A model generated the notes under the pieces. That model was given only the letters and a program-made list of their open reading frames with translations, made no database searches and was not told the origin of the DNA. A stretch of DNA of 18,646 nt, from assembly GCA_018969885.1 (NCBI GenBank), contig JAGWXN010000030.1, forward strand, positions 1-18,646, in the 5' to 3' direction. Positions within the stretch are counted from its first letter, which is position 1, and every line of letters starts with the position of its first letter. The position numbers and the translations under genes were made by a program. Shown one piece after another: positions 1 through 7,348 of the stretch. Source of the stretch: Betaproteobacteria bacterium. Its GTDB lineage: Bacteria > Pseudomonadota > Gammaproteobacteria > Burkholderiales > Burkholderiaceae.

Positions 1-1
1 G

Positions 2-640
2 CTCTCAGGTTTTTATGCGCCGACCGAAGGCAGTGTCACGCTTCTACAGGATGAGGTCGGAGGACGTTCGAGTGACCGGATCGCGCGAAGCGGCCTCACG
101 CGAACTTTTCAGAACACCGAGCTGTTTGGCGACATGACGGTGGAGGAAAACGTCCTGATCGGATTCCATGCGCGCAGCACCGCGGGCTTCCTGTCCACCC
201 TGTTCCGGCTGCCCGGCTTTCATCGGGAATCACGCCAGCAGCGCGAACGCGCAGCGCTCCTTCTCGACTACGTGGGCTTGTCTGCGTATCGGGATGAGAC
301 AGCAGGCAATCTGGCCTTCGGTCACCAGCGGCGCCTGGAGATTGCGCGAGCGCTCGCCATGTCACCGGAAATTCTGTTGCTGGACGAACCCGCCGCGGGG
401 CTGACCCACACCGAGATCGATGAACTGATCGCGTTGATTCGCGATCTGAAGCGCCTCGGCGTCACGGTGGTGCTGGTCGAGCATCATGTCGACATGATCA
501 TGGCGGTGTCCGACCATGTCACCGTGCTTGACTATGGTGAGGTGATCGCATCGGGCGCGCCCGCTTCAGTGCGGGACGATCCGAAAGTGATCGAAGCCTA
601 TTTCGGGGCGAGCCTGACAGCCTCCGGGGAGCCCGCATGA
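2..640 (+). CDS. livG: Branched-chain amino acid-type ABC transporter ATP-binding protein LivG, 5'-truncated by the window edge
   Basis: Cytoplasmic ATPase of a LIV/HAAT-family importer; it pairs with LivF to drive LivH/LivM permeases that lie outside the window. Reading frame 2 is open from the left edge, so the ATG at 134 is internal: upstream codons encode the family-typical block with YAPTEG followed by LTRTFQN-ELFGDMTVEENVL. The Walker A loop is off the window. Visible motifs are an ABC signature region (LAFGHQRRLEIARAL, the LivG-type variant of LSGGQ), Walker B (ILLLDEPAAGL) and the switch histidine in VVLVEHH. The stop overlaps the livF start as ATGA, indicating translational coupling. 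The transported compound is not determined by the ATPases; members of this family carry amino acids, amides, urea and aromatic or other carboxylates. The family call is secure, the symbol is by similarity only. Confidence 0.93.
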   Translation, partial: LSGFYAPTEGSVTLLQDEVGGRSSDRIARSGLTRTFQNTELFGDMTVEENVLIGFHARSTAGFLSTLFRLPGFHRESRQQRERAALLLDYVGLSAYRDETAGNLAFGHQRRLEIARALAMSPEILLLDEPAAGLTHTEIDELIALIRDLKRLGVTVVLVEHHVDMIMAVSDHVTVLDYGEVIASGAPASVRDDPKVIEAYFGASLTASGEPA

Positions 641-1377
641 GCACGCAGTCCGCCCCGAGCAGCCCGCTTCTGCGCGTGACCGACCTCGGCGTCGCATATG
701 GACGCGTCCGGGCGGTACAGTCGGTCAGCCTCGAAGTGGGTGCGGGTGAGTTCGTTGCCGTCATCGGATCAAATGGCGCGGGCAAGTCATCGACCATGAA
801 GGCAATCTCGGGCGTGCTCGCGCCCGTGGCGGGCAGGATCGAATTCAACGGTACCGACGTGGCGGGTCTGCCTTCCCATCGCCTGGTTCGGGCGGGTCTC
901 GCCATGGTTCCGGAAGGACGTCAGGTGTTCGCCGAACAGACCGTCGAGGACAACCTGCGCCTGGGCGCGTTCGTGTTCGCAGCCACACCCGCCCGCATCG
1001 ACGAGGCGGTCGAGCGCGGTTTCACCCTCTTTCCCAGACTCGCCGAGCGCCGCGCGCAGGCAGCGGGATCGCTATCGGGCGGAGAGCAGCAGATGCTCGC
1101 GATCGCGCGCGGTCTCGCATCGAGCCCGAAACTGCTGGTCATCGATGAGCTCTCGCTGGGATTGGCGCCGCGAGTACTCGAAATGCTCTTTCCAGTGCTC
1201 GAGTCCCTCAACCGTGACGGCCTTGCCATCCTGTTGGTTGAGCAGCTCGCCACGCAGGCGCTTGCAGTGTCACACCGGGCTTATGTCATGGAAACCGGAA
1301 AGGTCACCCTGAGCGGTCGCTCGCCTGATCTGGCGCGCGATCCCGCCGTGCGGCAGGCCTACCTCGGGCGGGCTTGA
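637..1377 (+). CDS. livF: Branched-chain amino acid-type ABC transporter ATP-binding protein LivF
   Basis: Second ATPase of the same importer, 246 aa, close to the usual LivF length (about 235-245). Walker A is GSNGAGKSS (residues 44-52), the signature is LSGGEQ (146-151) and Walker B is LLVIDE (166-171). The switch position reads LLVEQ, as is normal for LivF, which carries Gln where LivG has His. After the Walker B glutamate the sequence is ELSLGLAP instead of the common EPSLGLAP, a small deviation in the D-loop approach. The start is set by the ATGA overlap with livG and by a GGGGAG ribosome-binding site 5 nt upstream. It is the last gene of its operon as seen here: the next gene runs towards it and ends 1 bp away. 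Confidence 0.95.
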   Translation: MSTQSAPSSPLLRVTDLGVAYGRVRAVQSVSLEVGAGEFVAVIGSNGAGKSSTMKAISGVLAPVAGRIEFNGTDVAGLPSHRLVRAGLAMVPEGRQVFAEQTVEDNLRLGAFVFAATPARIDEAVERGFTLFPRLAERRAQAAGSLSGGEQQMLAIARGLASSPKLLVIDELSLGLAPRVLEMLFPVLESLNRDGLAILLVEQLATQALAVSHRAYVMETGKVTLSGRSPDLARDPAVRQAYLGRA

Positions 1378-1378
1378 C

Positions 1379-2566
1379 TCACCGCAGCCGCCAGTCACGC
1401 CGACCCTCGGCGTGCGCTTCGATCCAGGCCCAGTCATAACCGACCCCCAGGCCGGGCCCGGTCGGCACTGGCATGCAGCCGTCGGCAGGCAGATCGGCTT
1501 CATGATCGGAATACCCGCAGGTGTAGACCGGCGCGATCAGATTGGGCATGCCGGGGCCGGTGAGCGCAAGCTCATAGAAATGCGTGTTACGCGTGGCCGC
1601 CACACAGGCGCGGTGTGCCGGACCGCAGGCATGAAACTGCACATCGATGCCCAGCGCCTCAGCGAGGTGTGCGCATTTCATGGCACCGGTGATGCCAAGG
1701 TCGTATTCGGGATCGAGGTGGAACATGTCGCAGGCGCCCGCCACCGCATAGGCCGCCTTCATCTCAGCGCCTCGGATGTGCTCGGTGATCATGAGCGGCG
1801 TCTTGAGTTTTTCGCGAAGAATTTTGGATCCGGTGATCGAGCGCGCCGAATCACGATACGGGTCCTCATACCAGAAGGCACCGATTTCATCGCACACATG
1901 GCCCAGCCTAAGCGCATCGAGGTGCGTACGCAGTTCGCAGCCGGGATCGACCATCACTTCCATTCGGTCGCCGATCGCTGCACGAACTGCGCGAAGCGTC
2001 GCCGATTCGCGCCGCACGTCGCCGTCATGCCAACCATGCACCTTGAAGCCATGAAAGCCGCGCTCGGCGCAGGCCACCGCATAGTCTGCAAAGGCCTGCG
2101 GCGAGTCGAGTCCGCCAGGAGCATCCTGCCCGTGATGCGTACTCGCATAGGTGCGAAGGCGGGTTCGCCAGGCCCCCAGCATGGTCGCAACCGACATGCC
2201 GTATTTTCGGCCCACCAGGTCCCACAGCGCAATATCGATCGGCCCGTGCCCCATGCCGTCATAGGCACGAAGCTCACGCTTGAAATCATCGTAGATCTGC
2301 TCGCGATGCTCGGGGTCACGCCCCAACAGATGCGGAGCGAGCATGAGGGTCTGGCCGAGCGCTCCCTGTGTACCGACCCAATGGGTGACGTAGCCCCCCT
2401 CGTGCCCATCGTCGGTACGGATACGCACCGCGTAGCGCATCACCCGAAGCCTTGCGCCCTTTTCAAACTGCAGGTTGCTCACGCCCATGGCGGCATGCGC
2501 GCCCAGGCCCAGATCCGCAACCTCAAAGTGGAAGGGAATGACCGAGACTTCGGTGATGCGCGACAT
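1379..2566 (-). CDS. Mandelate racemase/muconate lactonizing enzyme (enolase superfamily) protein
   Basis: A 395-aa cytoplasmic enzyme of the enolase superfamily, whose members abstract a proton alpha to a carboxylate using an essential Mg2+. The N-terminal capping domain covers about 1-130 and a TIM barrel follows. Likely metal ligands are D207 (MVDPG), E234 (YEDP) and E262 (ITEH). H312 (QFHACG) with D285 matches the His-Asp dyad of the mandelate racemase subgroup. On the other face the usual K-x-K is K175-x-H177 (FKVHGW). The C-terminus has the family's PTGPGLGVGYDW segment. The most likely reaction is dehydration or epimerisation of a hydroxy-acid, but the substrate cannot be assigned. It is the last gene of the hyuA-led operon, 11 nt after the Bug gene, with only a weak G-rich ribosome-binding site. 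Confidence 0.9.
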   Translation of the reverse strand: MSRITEVSVIPFHFEVADLGLGAHAAMGVSNLQFEKGARLRVMRYAVRIRTDDGHEGGYVTHWVGTQGALGQTLMLAPHLLGRDPEHREQIYDDFKRELRAYDGMGHGPIDIALWDLVGRKYGMSVATMLGAWRTRLRTYASTHHGQDAPGGLDSPQAFADYAVACAERGFHGFKVHGWHDGDVRRESATLRAVRAAIGDRMEVMVDPGCELRTHLDALRLGHVCDEIGAFWYEDPYRDSARSITGSKILREKLKTPLMITEHIRGAEMKAAYAVAGACDMFHLDPEYDLGITGAMKCAHLAEALGIDVQFHACGPAHRACVAATRNTHFYELALTGPGMPNLIAPVYTCGYSDHEADLPADGCMPVPTGPGLGVGYDWAWIEAHAEGRRDWRLR

Positions 2567-2577
2567 AACGCCCCCGA

Positions 2578-3600
2578 TCAGTTGTTGAGCGTGATGCCGG
2601 CCGCCTTGATGACCTGCCCCCAGCGGGCAATCTCGGCCACCATGTACTTGCCGAATTCATCCAGCGTCATGTTGGGCGCACTCGAGAGCCCAATCTGGGT
2701 GAGCCGCTCCTGAAACTCCTTGCTTGAGGTCACCGAATGAACACCCTTGTAAACATGCTCAAGCACAGCCTGCGGCGTTTTCGGGGGCGCAAGAATGCCG
2801 ACCCATGCATCGGCGTTCACCGGAAAGCCCTGCTCGGTCATGGTCTGCACCTGCGGCGCCCCCACGTGGCGGTTGGGCGATGAGATGCCATAGGCGGTGA
2901 CCTTGGAAAGCGCCGGGATCACCACGACGGCCGGTGCCATCATCACGTCGTTCTGCCCGGCCATGACCGCCTGGAAGGCTGGTGCGGCGCCCTGATAGGG
3001 TACATGCAGGATGTCGAGCTTACCGGCCTGAGCCTTGAACATTTCCATCGCGGCCTGCGACGTGCTGCCCACGCCCCACGATGCGAAGTTGAGCTTGCCA
3101 CCGCGAGCAAGCGCGACCAGTTCCTTCAGATCCTTGGCGGGCAGTCCCGGGCGACCCACCAGCATGAAGTTGACCATCGCCACTGGCGCGACCGCACGGA
3201 ACTCGTGCGCCTGATAGCTCATCTTGGTGTAGACGTTGGGGTTGATGGAGTTGGTGTCTGCAGTGGCCATCAGCAACGTGTAGCCATCGGGCGGCGAATT
3301 GAACACCATTTCCGAGGCGATCATGCCGTTGGCACCACCCCGGTTTTCAACCACCATGGGCTGACCCAGCGCGTTGCCGAGCTGCGCCACCATCGCGCGT
3401 GCCGCCACGTCGGTGGCACCACCCGGCGGAAACGGAATCACGAGTTTGATGGGCTTGGTGGGGGCCCAGCCCTGCGCGACCGCGGCCAGCGGCGCAGCGC
3501 CAAGCAGCGTGGCCAAGGTGAGCGCGGTGGCGCTCAACAATCGGCGGGTGGACGGCCGGGTCATCCCGGTATCGCGCAAATTGAATCGATTGTTTGTCAT
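2578..3600 (-). CDS. Bug/TctC-family tripartite tricarboxylate transporter substrate-binding receptor (Bug 1)
   Basis: Periplasmic solute receptor, 340 aa. An in-frame ATG at 3786 exists, but the start is placed at 3600 because an AGGAGGAG ribosome-binding site sits just upstream and the longer version would run back into the preceding gene. A signal peptide follows: basic RR near residue 20, a hydrophobic stretch and a probable cleavage at AVA-QG. The mature protein opens with the Bug signature region (KLVIPFPPGGATDVAARA) and has the second family block ENRGGANGM. Bug receptors bind small carboxylates or related solutes. No TctA or TctB genes are nearby, so the receptor is an orphan or uses a distant permease. 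Its position inside the hyuA operon suggests that it binds the operon's substrate. A LacI-type operator-like site lies 23-40 nt upstream of the start. Confidence 0.92.
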   Translation of the reverse strand: MTNNRFNLRDTGMTRPSTRRLLSATALTLATLLGAAPLAAVAQGWAPTKPIKLVIPFPPGGATDVAARAMVAQLGNALGQPMVVENRGGANGMIASEMVFNSPPDGYTLLMATADTNSINPNVYTKMSYQAHEFRAVAPVAMVNFMLVGRPGLPAKDLKELVALARGGKLNFASWGVGSTSQAAMEMFKAQAGKLDILHVPYQGAAPAFQAVMAGQNDVMMAPAVVVIPALSKVTAYGISSPNRHVGAPQVQTMTEQGFPVNADAWVGILAPPKTPQAVLEHVYKGVHSVTSSKEFQERLTQIGLSSAPNMTLDEFGKYMVAEIARWGQVIKAAGITLNN

Positions 3601-3602
3601 GT

Positions 3603-3610
3603 CTCCTCCT
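3603..3610 (-). promoter_or_regulatory. Strong Shine-Dalgarno site fixing the Bug 1 start at 3600
   Basis: Read on the minus strand this is AGGAGGAG, followed by AC and the ATG at 3600. It is the best ribosome-binding site in the operon and decides between the ATG at 3600 and the longer in-frame ATG at 3786, which lies inside the upstream enoyl-CoA hydratase gene. Confidence 0.8.
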
Positions 3611-3623
3611 GGGGTGTGGAAAG

Positions 3624-3640
3624 TTTGAAACGGTTGCAAA
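3624..3640 (-). promoter_or_regulatory. Candidate LacI-family operator 2, in front of Bug 1
   Basis: On the minus strand the site reads TTTGCAACCGTTTCAAA, an imperfect palindrome around a central CG. It matches 15 of 17 bases of the site in front of hyuA. It fills most of the 43-nt gap between the enoyl-CoA hydratase stop and the Bug 1 start, just upstream of the ribosome-binding site. I could not find a convincing -35/-10 pair, so it may serve an internal promoter, a repression loop with the hyuA site, or a transcription roadblock. Binding is inferred from similarity and from the neighbouring LacI-family gene. Confidence 0.6.
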
Positions 3641-3643
3641 GAT

Positions 3644-4456
3644 TCAGCGTCCGGTGAACCGGGGTGGTCGCTTTTCATTGAAGGCGCGGATACCCTCCCG
3701 GCGGTCGGCGGTCGCCACCAGCCGGCTGTAGGCCTCGACCTCAAAGAAGAGCCCTGTTCGGGTATCCATCTGCGCGCCGAACTCAATGGACTTTTTCACC
3801 TGCCGGATCGAGATCGGTGCGTTGGCGAGAATGCGTCCGACCAGCTCAAGCGTGCGGTCATACACCTGATCGTCGGGAAACACATGGTTGTAGAGGCCAA
3901 GCGCTTTTGCTTCGGCTGCCGTGATCAGATCACCCGTGAACATCAGTTCCTTGGCCTTGCGGATGCCGATCGCACGCGGCAGGTGTTGCGTGCCGCCACC
4001 GCCCGGCATGATGCCTCGCGAGACTTCGGTAAAGCCGCAGCGTGCCCGATCGGATGCAATGATGAAATCGCACCCCAGCGCGAGTTCGAGCCCGCCGGCG
4101 ACCGCCGGGCCGTTGAGACAGGCGACCACCGGAACCGGGCAGTCGTAGATGGCGCGCATCATCCGTTCAAACAGATAGTGCTGGGTGTTGAACTGGTCAT
4201 CGGTCATGCCATCGCGCTCTTTGAGATCGGCACCACCGCAAAAGCGCGACCCCACGCCCGTCAGAATCACGCAGCGATAGCGCTCGGGATCCGCCTCGAG
4301 CGCCGAGAACACCGCGATGATGTCGTACCCCATCTGCGTGCTCATCGCATTGGCCACCTCGGGGCGGTTGAGCCGGACCCGCAACAGCCCCTCGCGAGGC
4401 GAGTCGAGCAGCAGGGTATCGAGCGCTTCGGGAAACGGGTGGTGGACTGTGGTCAT
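3644..4456 (-). CDS. Enoyl-CoA hydratase/isomerase (crotonase) family protein
   Basis: A 270-aa crotonase-fold enzyme, normal length, acting on CoA thioesters in the cytoplasm. The first oxyanion-hole region is RFCGGADLKE (71-80). The second block reads GPAVAGGLELALGCDF and places E124 at the first catalytic glutamate of enoyl-CoA hydratase; E144 in FTEVSRGIMPGGGGTQ aligns with the second. With both glutamates present, hydration of a 2-enoyl-CoA is plausible; other crotonase reactions cannot be excluded. Its start overlaps the CoA-transferase stop as ATGA, so the two are probably translated together, and the natural reading is that the transferase supplies the CoA thioester this enzyme hydrates. 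Confidence 0.93.
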   Translation of the reverse strand: MTTVHHPFPEALDTLLLDSPREGLLRVRLNRPEVANAMSTQMGYDIIAVFSALEADPERYRCVILTGVGSRFCGGADLKERDGMTDDQFNTQHYLFERMMRAIYDCPVPVVACLNGPAVAGGLELALGCDFIIASDRARCGFTEVSRGIMPGGGGTQHLPRAIGIRKAKELMFTGDLITAAEAKALGLYNHVFPDDQVYDRTLELVGRILANAPISIRQVKKSIEFGAQMDTRTGLFFEVEAYSRLVATADRREGIRAFNEKRPPRFTGR

Positions 4457-5625
4457 GACCGATCTGCCAGAAGTGCGTTGTGTTCGCCAAGTGCCGGACC
4501 GTTTCCGGCAAGCGGCGGGCGTTTGCCGTCAAAGGAGATGGGGAGCGCCATGGTGGACACATCACCGCGGGGGGTGGGCTGCAGCATGCCGACTGCGGCA
4601 AGCTGCGGGTGAGCGAGAACCTGATCAACCGTCTGCATCGGACCGCATGGAATCGATACTGCCGACAGCATCGCGAGGCAGTCTTCGGTACTGATCGCTT
4701 CGATCGCAGGCTCGAGCACGGCAAGCAGCGCTGCGAGGTTTTCCACCCGCGCGCCGTTGCTCGAAAAGCGAGAATCAGCGGGCAGATGCGACAGACCCAG
4801 CACTGAACAGAGCTTCACGAAGAGCGTGTCGTTGCCCGCCGCAATCATCACCTGGCCATCGGCACAGCGAAACACCTGATAAGGCGCAATATTCGGACTG
4901 CCAGAGCCATTGCGGCGCGGCGCGGGCCCGCCTGCGTTCCGGTCGGTAAGCGGCACGGTCATCCACGCCATCGCGGTTTCAAAGAGCGACACATCAACGA
5001 TGCGCGGCCGCCCACCCGCCTGGCGTGCGCGCTGGGTGATTGCGGCCAGAATGCCGATCGCCGCCCACATTCCGGTACCGATATCGTTGATGGATACCGG
5101 GACGCGACTGGGCTCATCGCCGTCGTGACCGAGAATGCTCATCATGCCGCTGAAGGCTTGGATGAGGGGATCATAACCAGGGCGGCTTGCCATCGGGCCA
5201 TCGCGACCGAACGCGCCCAGATTGCAATAGATGAGGTCGGGCTTGTGCGCGGTGAGCGACTCGGCATCCAAACCATATCGCGTGAGCGCGCCTGCTTTCA
5301 GGTTCTGCATGACGACGTCGGCGTGTTCGCGGATGAAGGCATGTAACCGCGCAAGCATCCCAGCATCGTCAAAGTCGACCTGAACGCTTTCCTTACCGTT
5401 GTTCACTGCATGAAACATCGTGGCCGAGTCGCCAGTAAAGGGCGGCCCCCAGCCGCGCGCATAGTCCCCTCGCCCCGGTGATTCCACCTTGACGACCCGA
5501 GCACCCAGCTGCGCGAGGATATTGCCGGCGTAGGGCGCAGCGAGGCTGTGCCCGATTTCGACTACACAGAGTCCGCTCAGGGGCAGCGCGCCCGGCCCGG
5601 GATCACCGGCGTTCTGTGGATTCAT
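4453..5625 (-). CDS. Class III CoA-transferase (CaiB/BaiF/formyl-CoA transferase family)
   Basis: A 390-aa family III CoA-transferase, normal length. These enzymes move CoA between carboxylic acids through a mixed anhydride on an aspartate. D152 in SRPGYDPLIQAFSG aligns with the catalytic aspartate of formyl-CoA transferase. Other family landmarks are the N-terminal VVEIGHSLAAPYAG, ARVVKVESPGRGD, and VMQNLKAGALTRYGLD before the active site. The acceptor acid is unknown; known relatives use oxalate, carnitine, succinate/mesaconate and aryl-succinates. The start overlaps the hyuB stop (ATGA) with GGAG 5 nt upstream; its own stop overlaps the hydratase start. Confidence 0.93.
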   Translation of the reverse strand: MNPQNAGDPGPGALPLSGLCVVEIGHSLAAPYAGNILAQLGARVVKVESPGRGDYARGWGPPFTGDSATMFHAVNNGKESVQVDFDDAGMLARLHAFIREHADVVMQNLKAGALTRYGLDAESLTAHKPDLIYCNLGAFGRDGPMASRPGYDPLIQAFSGMMSILGHDGDEPSRVPVSINDIGTGMWAAIGILAAITQRARQAGGRPRIVDVSLFETAMAWMTVPLTDRNAGGPAPRRNGSGSPNIAPYQVFRCADGQVMIAAGNDTLFVKLCSVLGLSHLPADSRFSSNGARVENLAALLAVLEPAIEAISTEDCLAMLSAVSIPCGPMQTVDQVLAHPQLAAVGMLQPTPRGDVSTMALPISFDGKRPPLAGNGPALGEHNALLADRS

Positions 5626-7334
5626 CGTGGCTCCGGAACGTCTTTGAGACCATAGTCGCGCTCGGCCGACTCTCGCGTCACGTAGCCATCGAGAACATCC
5701 TCGAGCACCGCCTGCCGATCACGTTCGGCCGGACGCCCATAGCCGCCGCTTCCCGACGGATTGAGCGATACCCGATCACCGCGCCTCAACACCTCAGTTG
5801 CCCCCTTGGGCGGCACACTGCGCACGCGACCTTCGCCGTCCGTGACGGTACAGAGAAAGGGCGCACCGGCACGGCCGCCGAAATACCCCTCGGGCGCAAA
5901 TTCGCCGCGCTCACCGGCCACGGTAAATGAGGCTGTGTCGAACTCCACTCGATAGGAGCGGCGCGCGGTGAGTCCGCCGCGATACCGGCCCGCTCCGCCG
6001 CTATCGGGCACCAGCGCCCACTCCTCCACCACCAGTGGCATGGTCTGCTCGATGTATTCCACCGGCAGTGAGCCGGCATTACCCACATATACCCGGATAC
6101 CGTTCACGCCGTCCTGCGTGGCCCGCGCACCCATCCCCCCACCATGCGGCTCGACGATGCTCACGATCGGCCTGCCAGTGCGGCGTACGCGCTCGGCGTC
6201 AGGATCGGGGCCACCAAACACGCCGGAGCAGGCGGCGCAGTTGCTCTGACCGATCACGCGATCAGGCACAGCCGCCGACAGCGCTTTCAAAAGCAGGTCG
6301 ATCACGCGGGGCGAGGTCTCGGTGTTGCCGCTCACCACCGGTGCCGGAAAACGGCAGTTGACGATACTGCCTTCCGGGGCGGTGATATGGACCGGACGAT
6401 AACAACCCTGGTTGATTGGAATCGACGCATCGGTAATCGCCTTCACCGTGAACCAGGTGCTGTTACAGGTGACTGCGAACGGACAGTTGATGCCACCGGG
6501 GCTCTGGTCACCGCTTCCGGCATAGTCGAAATGCATTTCATCGCCTGCGACCGTAACGCGTACCTTGATCCGCACCGGGTCGGCAGGCCAATTTTTCGCG
6601 TACACGCCTTCGACCCAGTCCTCGGCCTCGTACACCCCGTCGGGGATCTCGCGGATGGCTGCGCGCATCAGTGCTTCGGAATGGTCGAGCGAACGCTTCA
6701 TCGCGTCAGCCAGCGCCTGCGCGCCATATTTCTGGCAGAGCGAACGGATGCGCTGGTCGCCTACAAATGTGCCGGCATATTGCGCCTGAATATCAAGCAG
6801 ACGCCCCTCTGGGTCGCGGGTGTTTTGCACGATCAGCGTTTTGACATCGTCGACGATCTCATCGTTACGAAACAGCCTGACGGGCGGAATGCGAACGCCC
6901 TCGCCAAACACATCCCAGGTATCGAGCATGTAGCTGCCCGGGGTCTGGCCGCCAATGTCACTCCAGTGTCCGCGCGTCATCACGAAAGCAACGATCTCGT
7001 CGCCGAAGAACACTGGCCGGGTGAGCTGCACATCGGGCTGATGGTTGCCACCGCCCAGGTAGACATCGTTACTGATGATGACATCGCCAGGCCGGAGCCG
7101 GTCGCGACCAATCACCTCCACCGATCGGCGGGTCGAGATCACCGCAGAACCGAGCATGGTGGGAATGTCGTTGCCCTGCGCCACCAGCTGCATCTGCGCA
7201 TCGAACACCGCAGCCGACGCATCGGCGCCCAGATGCATGATGGGGCTGGCGGCCGTGCGCATCATGGCAACCTTCATTTCGCGCGCGATGGAATAGAGCG
7301 AATTGCGCAGGATCTCGTAGACGATGGTTTCCAT
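5622..7334 (-). CDS. hyuB: Hydantoinase B/oxoprolinase family protein (HyuB-like subunit)
   Basis: A 570-aa protein of the HyuB family, full length. It forms a complex with HyuA in ATP-dependent N-methylhydantoinase, 5-oxoprolinase, caprolactamase and, with extra subunits, acetone/acetophenone carboxylases. Landmarks are SNDVYLGGGNHQPDV (88-102) and RGHWSDIGG (121-129). D38, H98, D101 and H123 fall where, from memory, characterised caprolactamase-type HyuB proteins bind a metal ion at the hydrolytic site. The glycine-rich C-terminal region (SGSGGYG) is also typical. It begins 14 nt after hyuA and its stop overlaps the CoA-transferase start, so the HyuA/HyuB/CoA-transferase products are likely made together. 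Hydrolysis of a cyclic amide or imide is more likely than carboxylation because no small third subunit is present; the substrate is unknown. Confidence 0.92.
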   Translation of the reverse strand: METIVYEILRNSLYSIAREMKVAMMRTAASPIMHLGADASAAVFDAQMQLVAQGNDIPTMLGSAVISTRRSVEVIGRDRLRPGDVIISNDVYLGGGNHQPDVQLTRPVFFGDEIVAFVMTRGHWSDIGGQTPGSYMLDTWDVFGEGVRIPPVRLFRNDEIVDDVKTLIVQNTRDPEGRLLDIQAQYAGTFVGDQRIRSLCQKYGAQALADAMKRSLDHSEALMRAAIREIPDGVYEAEDWVEGVYAKNWPADPVRIKVRVTVAGDEMHFDYAGSGDQSPGGINCPFAVTCNSTWFTVKAITDASIPINQGCYRPVHITAPEGSIVNCRFPAPVVSGNTETSPRVIDLLLKALSAAVPDRVIGQSNCAACSGVFGGPDPDAERVRRTGRPIVSIVEPHGGGMGARATQDGVNGIRVYVGNAGSLPVEYIEQTMPLVVEEWALVPDSGGAGRYRGGLTARRSYRVEFDTASFTVAGERGEFAPEGYFGGRAGAPFLCTVTDGEGRVRSVPPKGATEVLRRGDRVSLNPSGSGGYGRPAERDRQAVLEDVLDGYVTRESAERDYGLKDVPEPR

Positions 7335-7348
7335 GGTTCGCTCTCGCC

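Noticed and set aside
1412..2713. 433-codon open frame on the plus strand opposite the enolase-superfamily gene
   Set aside because: It is a mirror of a real GC-rich gene: no family resemblance, many His/Arg-rich stretches, no ribosome-binding site, and it overlaps the end of Bug 1. The minus-strand frame has clear catalytic motifs.
3601..3786. N-terminal extension of Bug 1 to an ATG at 3786
   Set aside because: It would overlap the enoyl-CoA hydratase gene by over 140 nt and put extra residues before the signal peptide; the strong ribosome-binding site is at 3603-3610.
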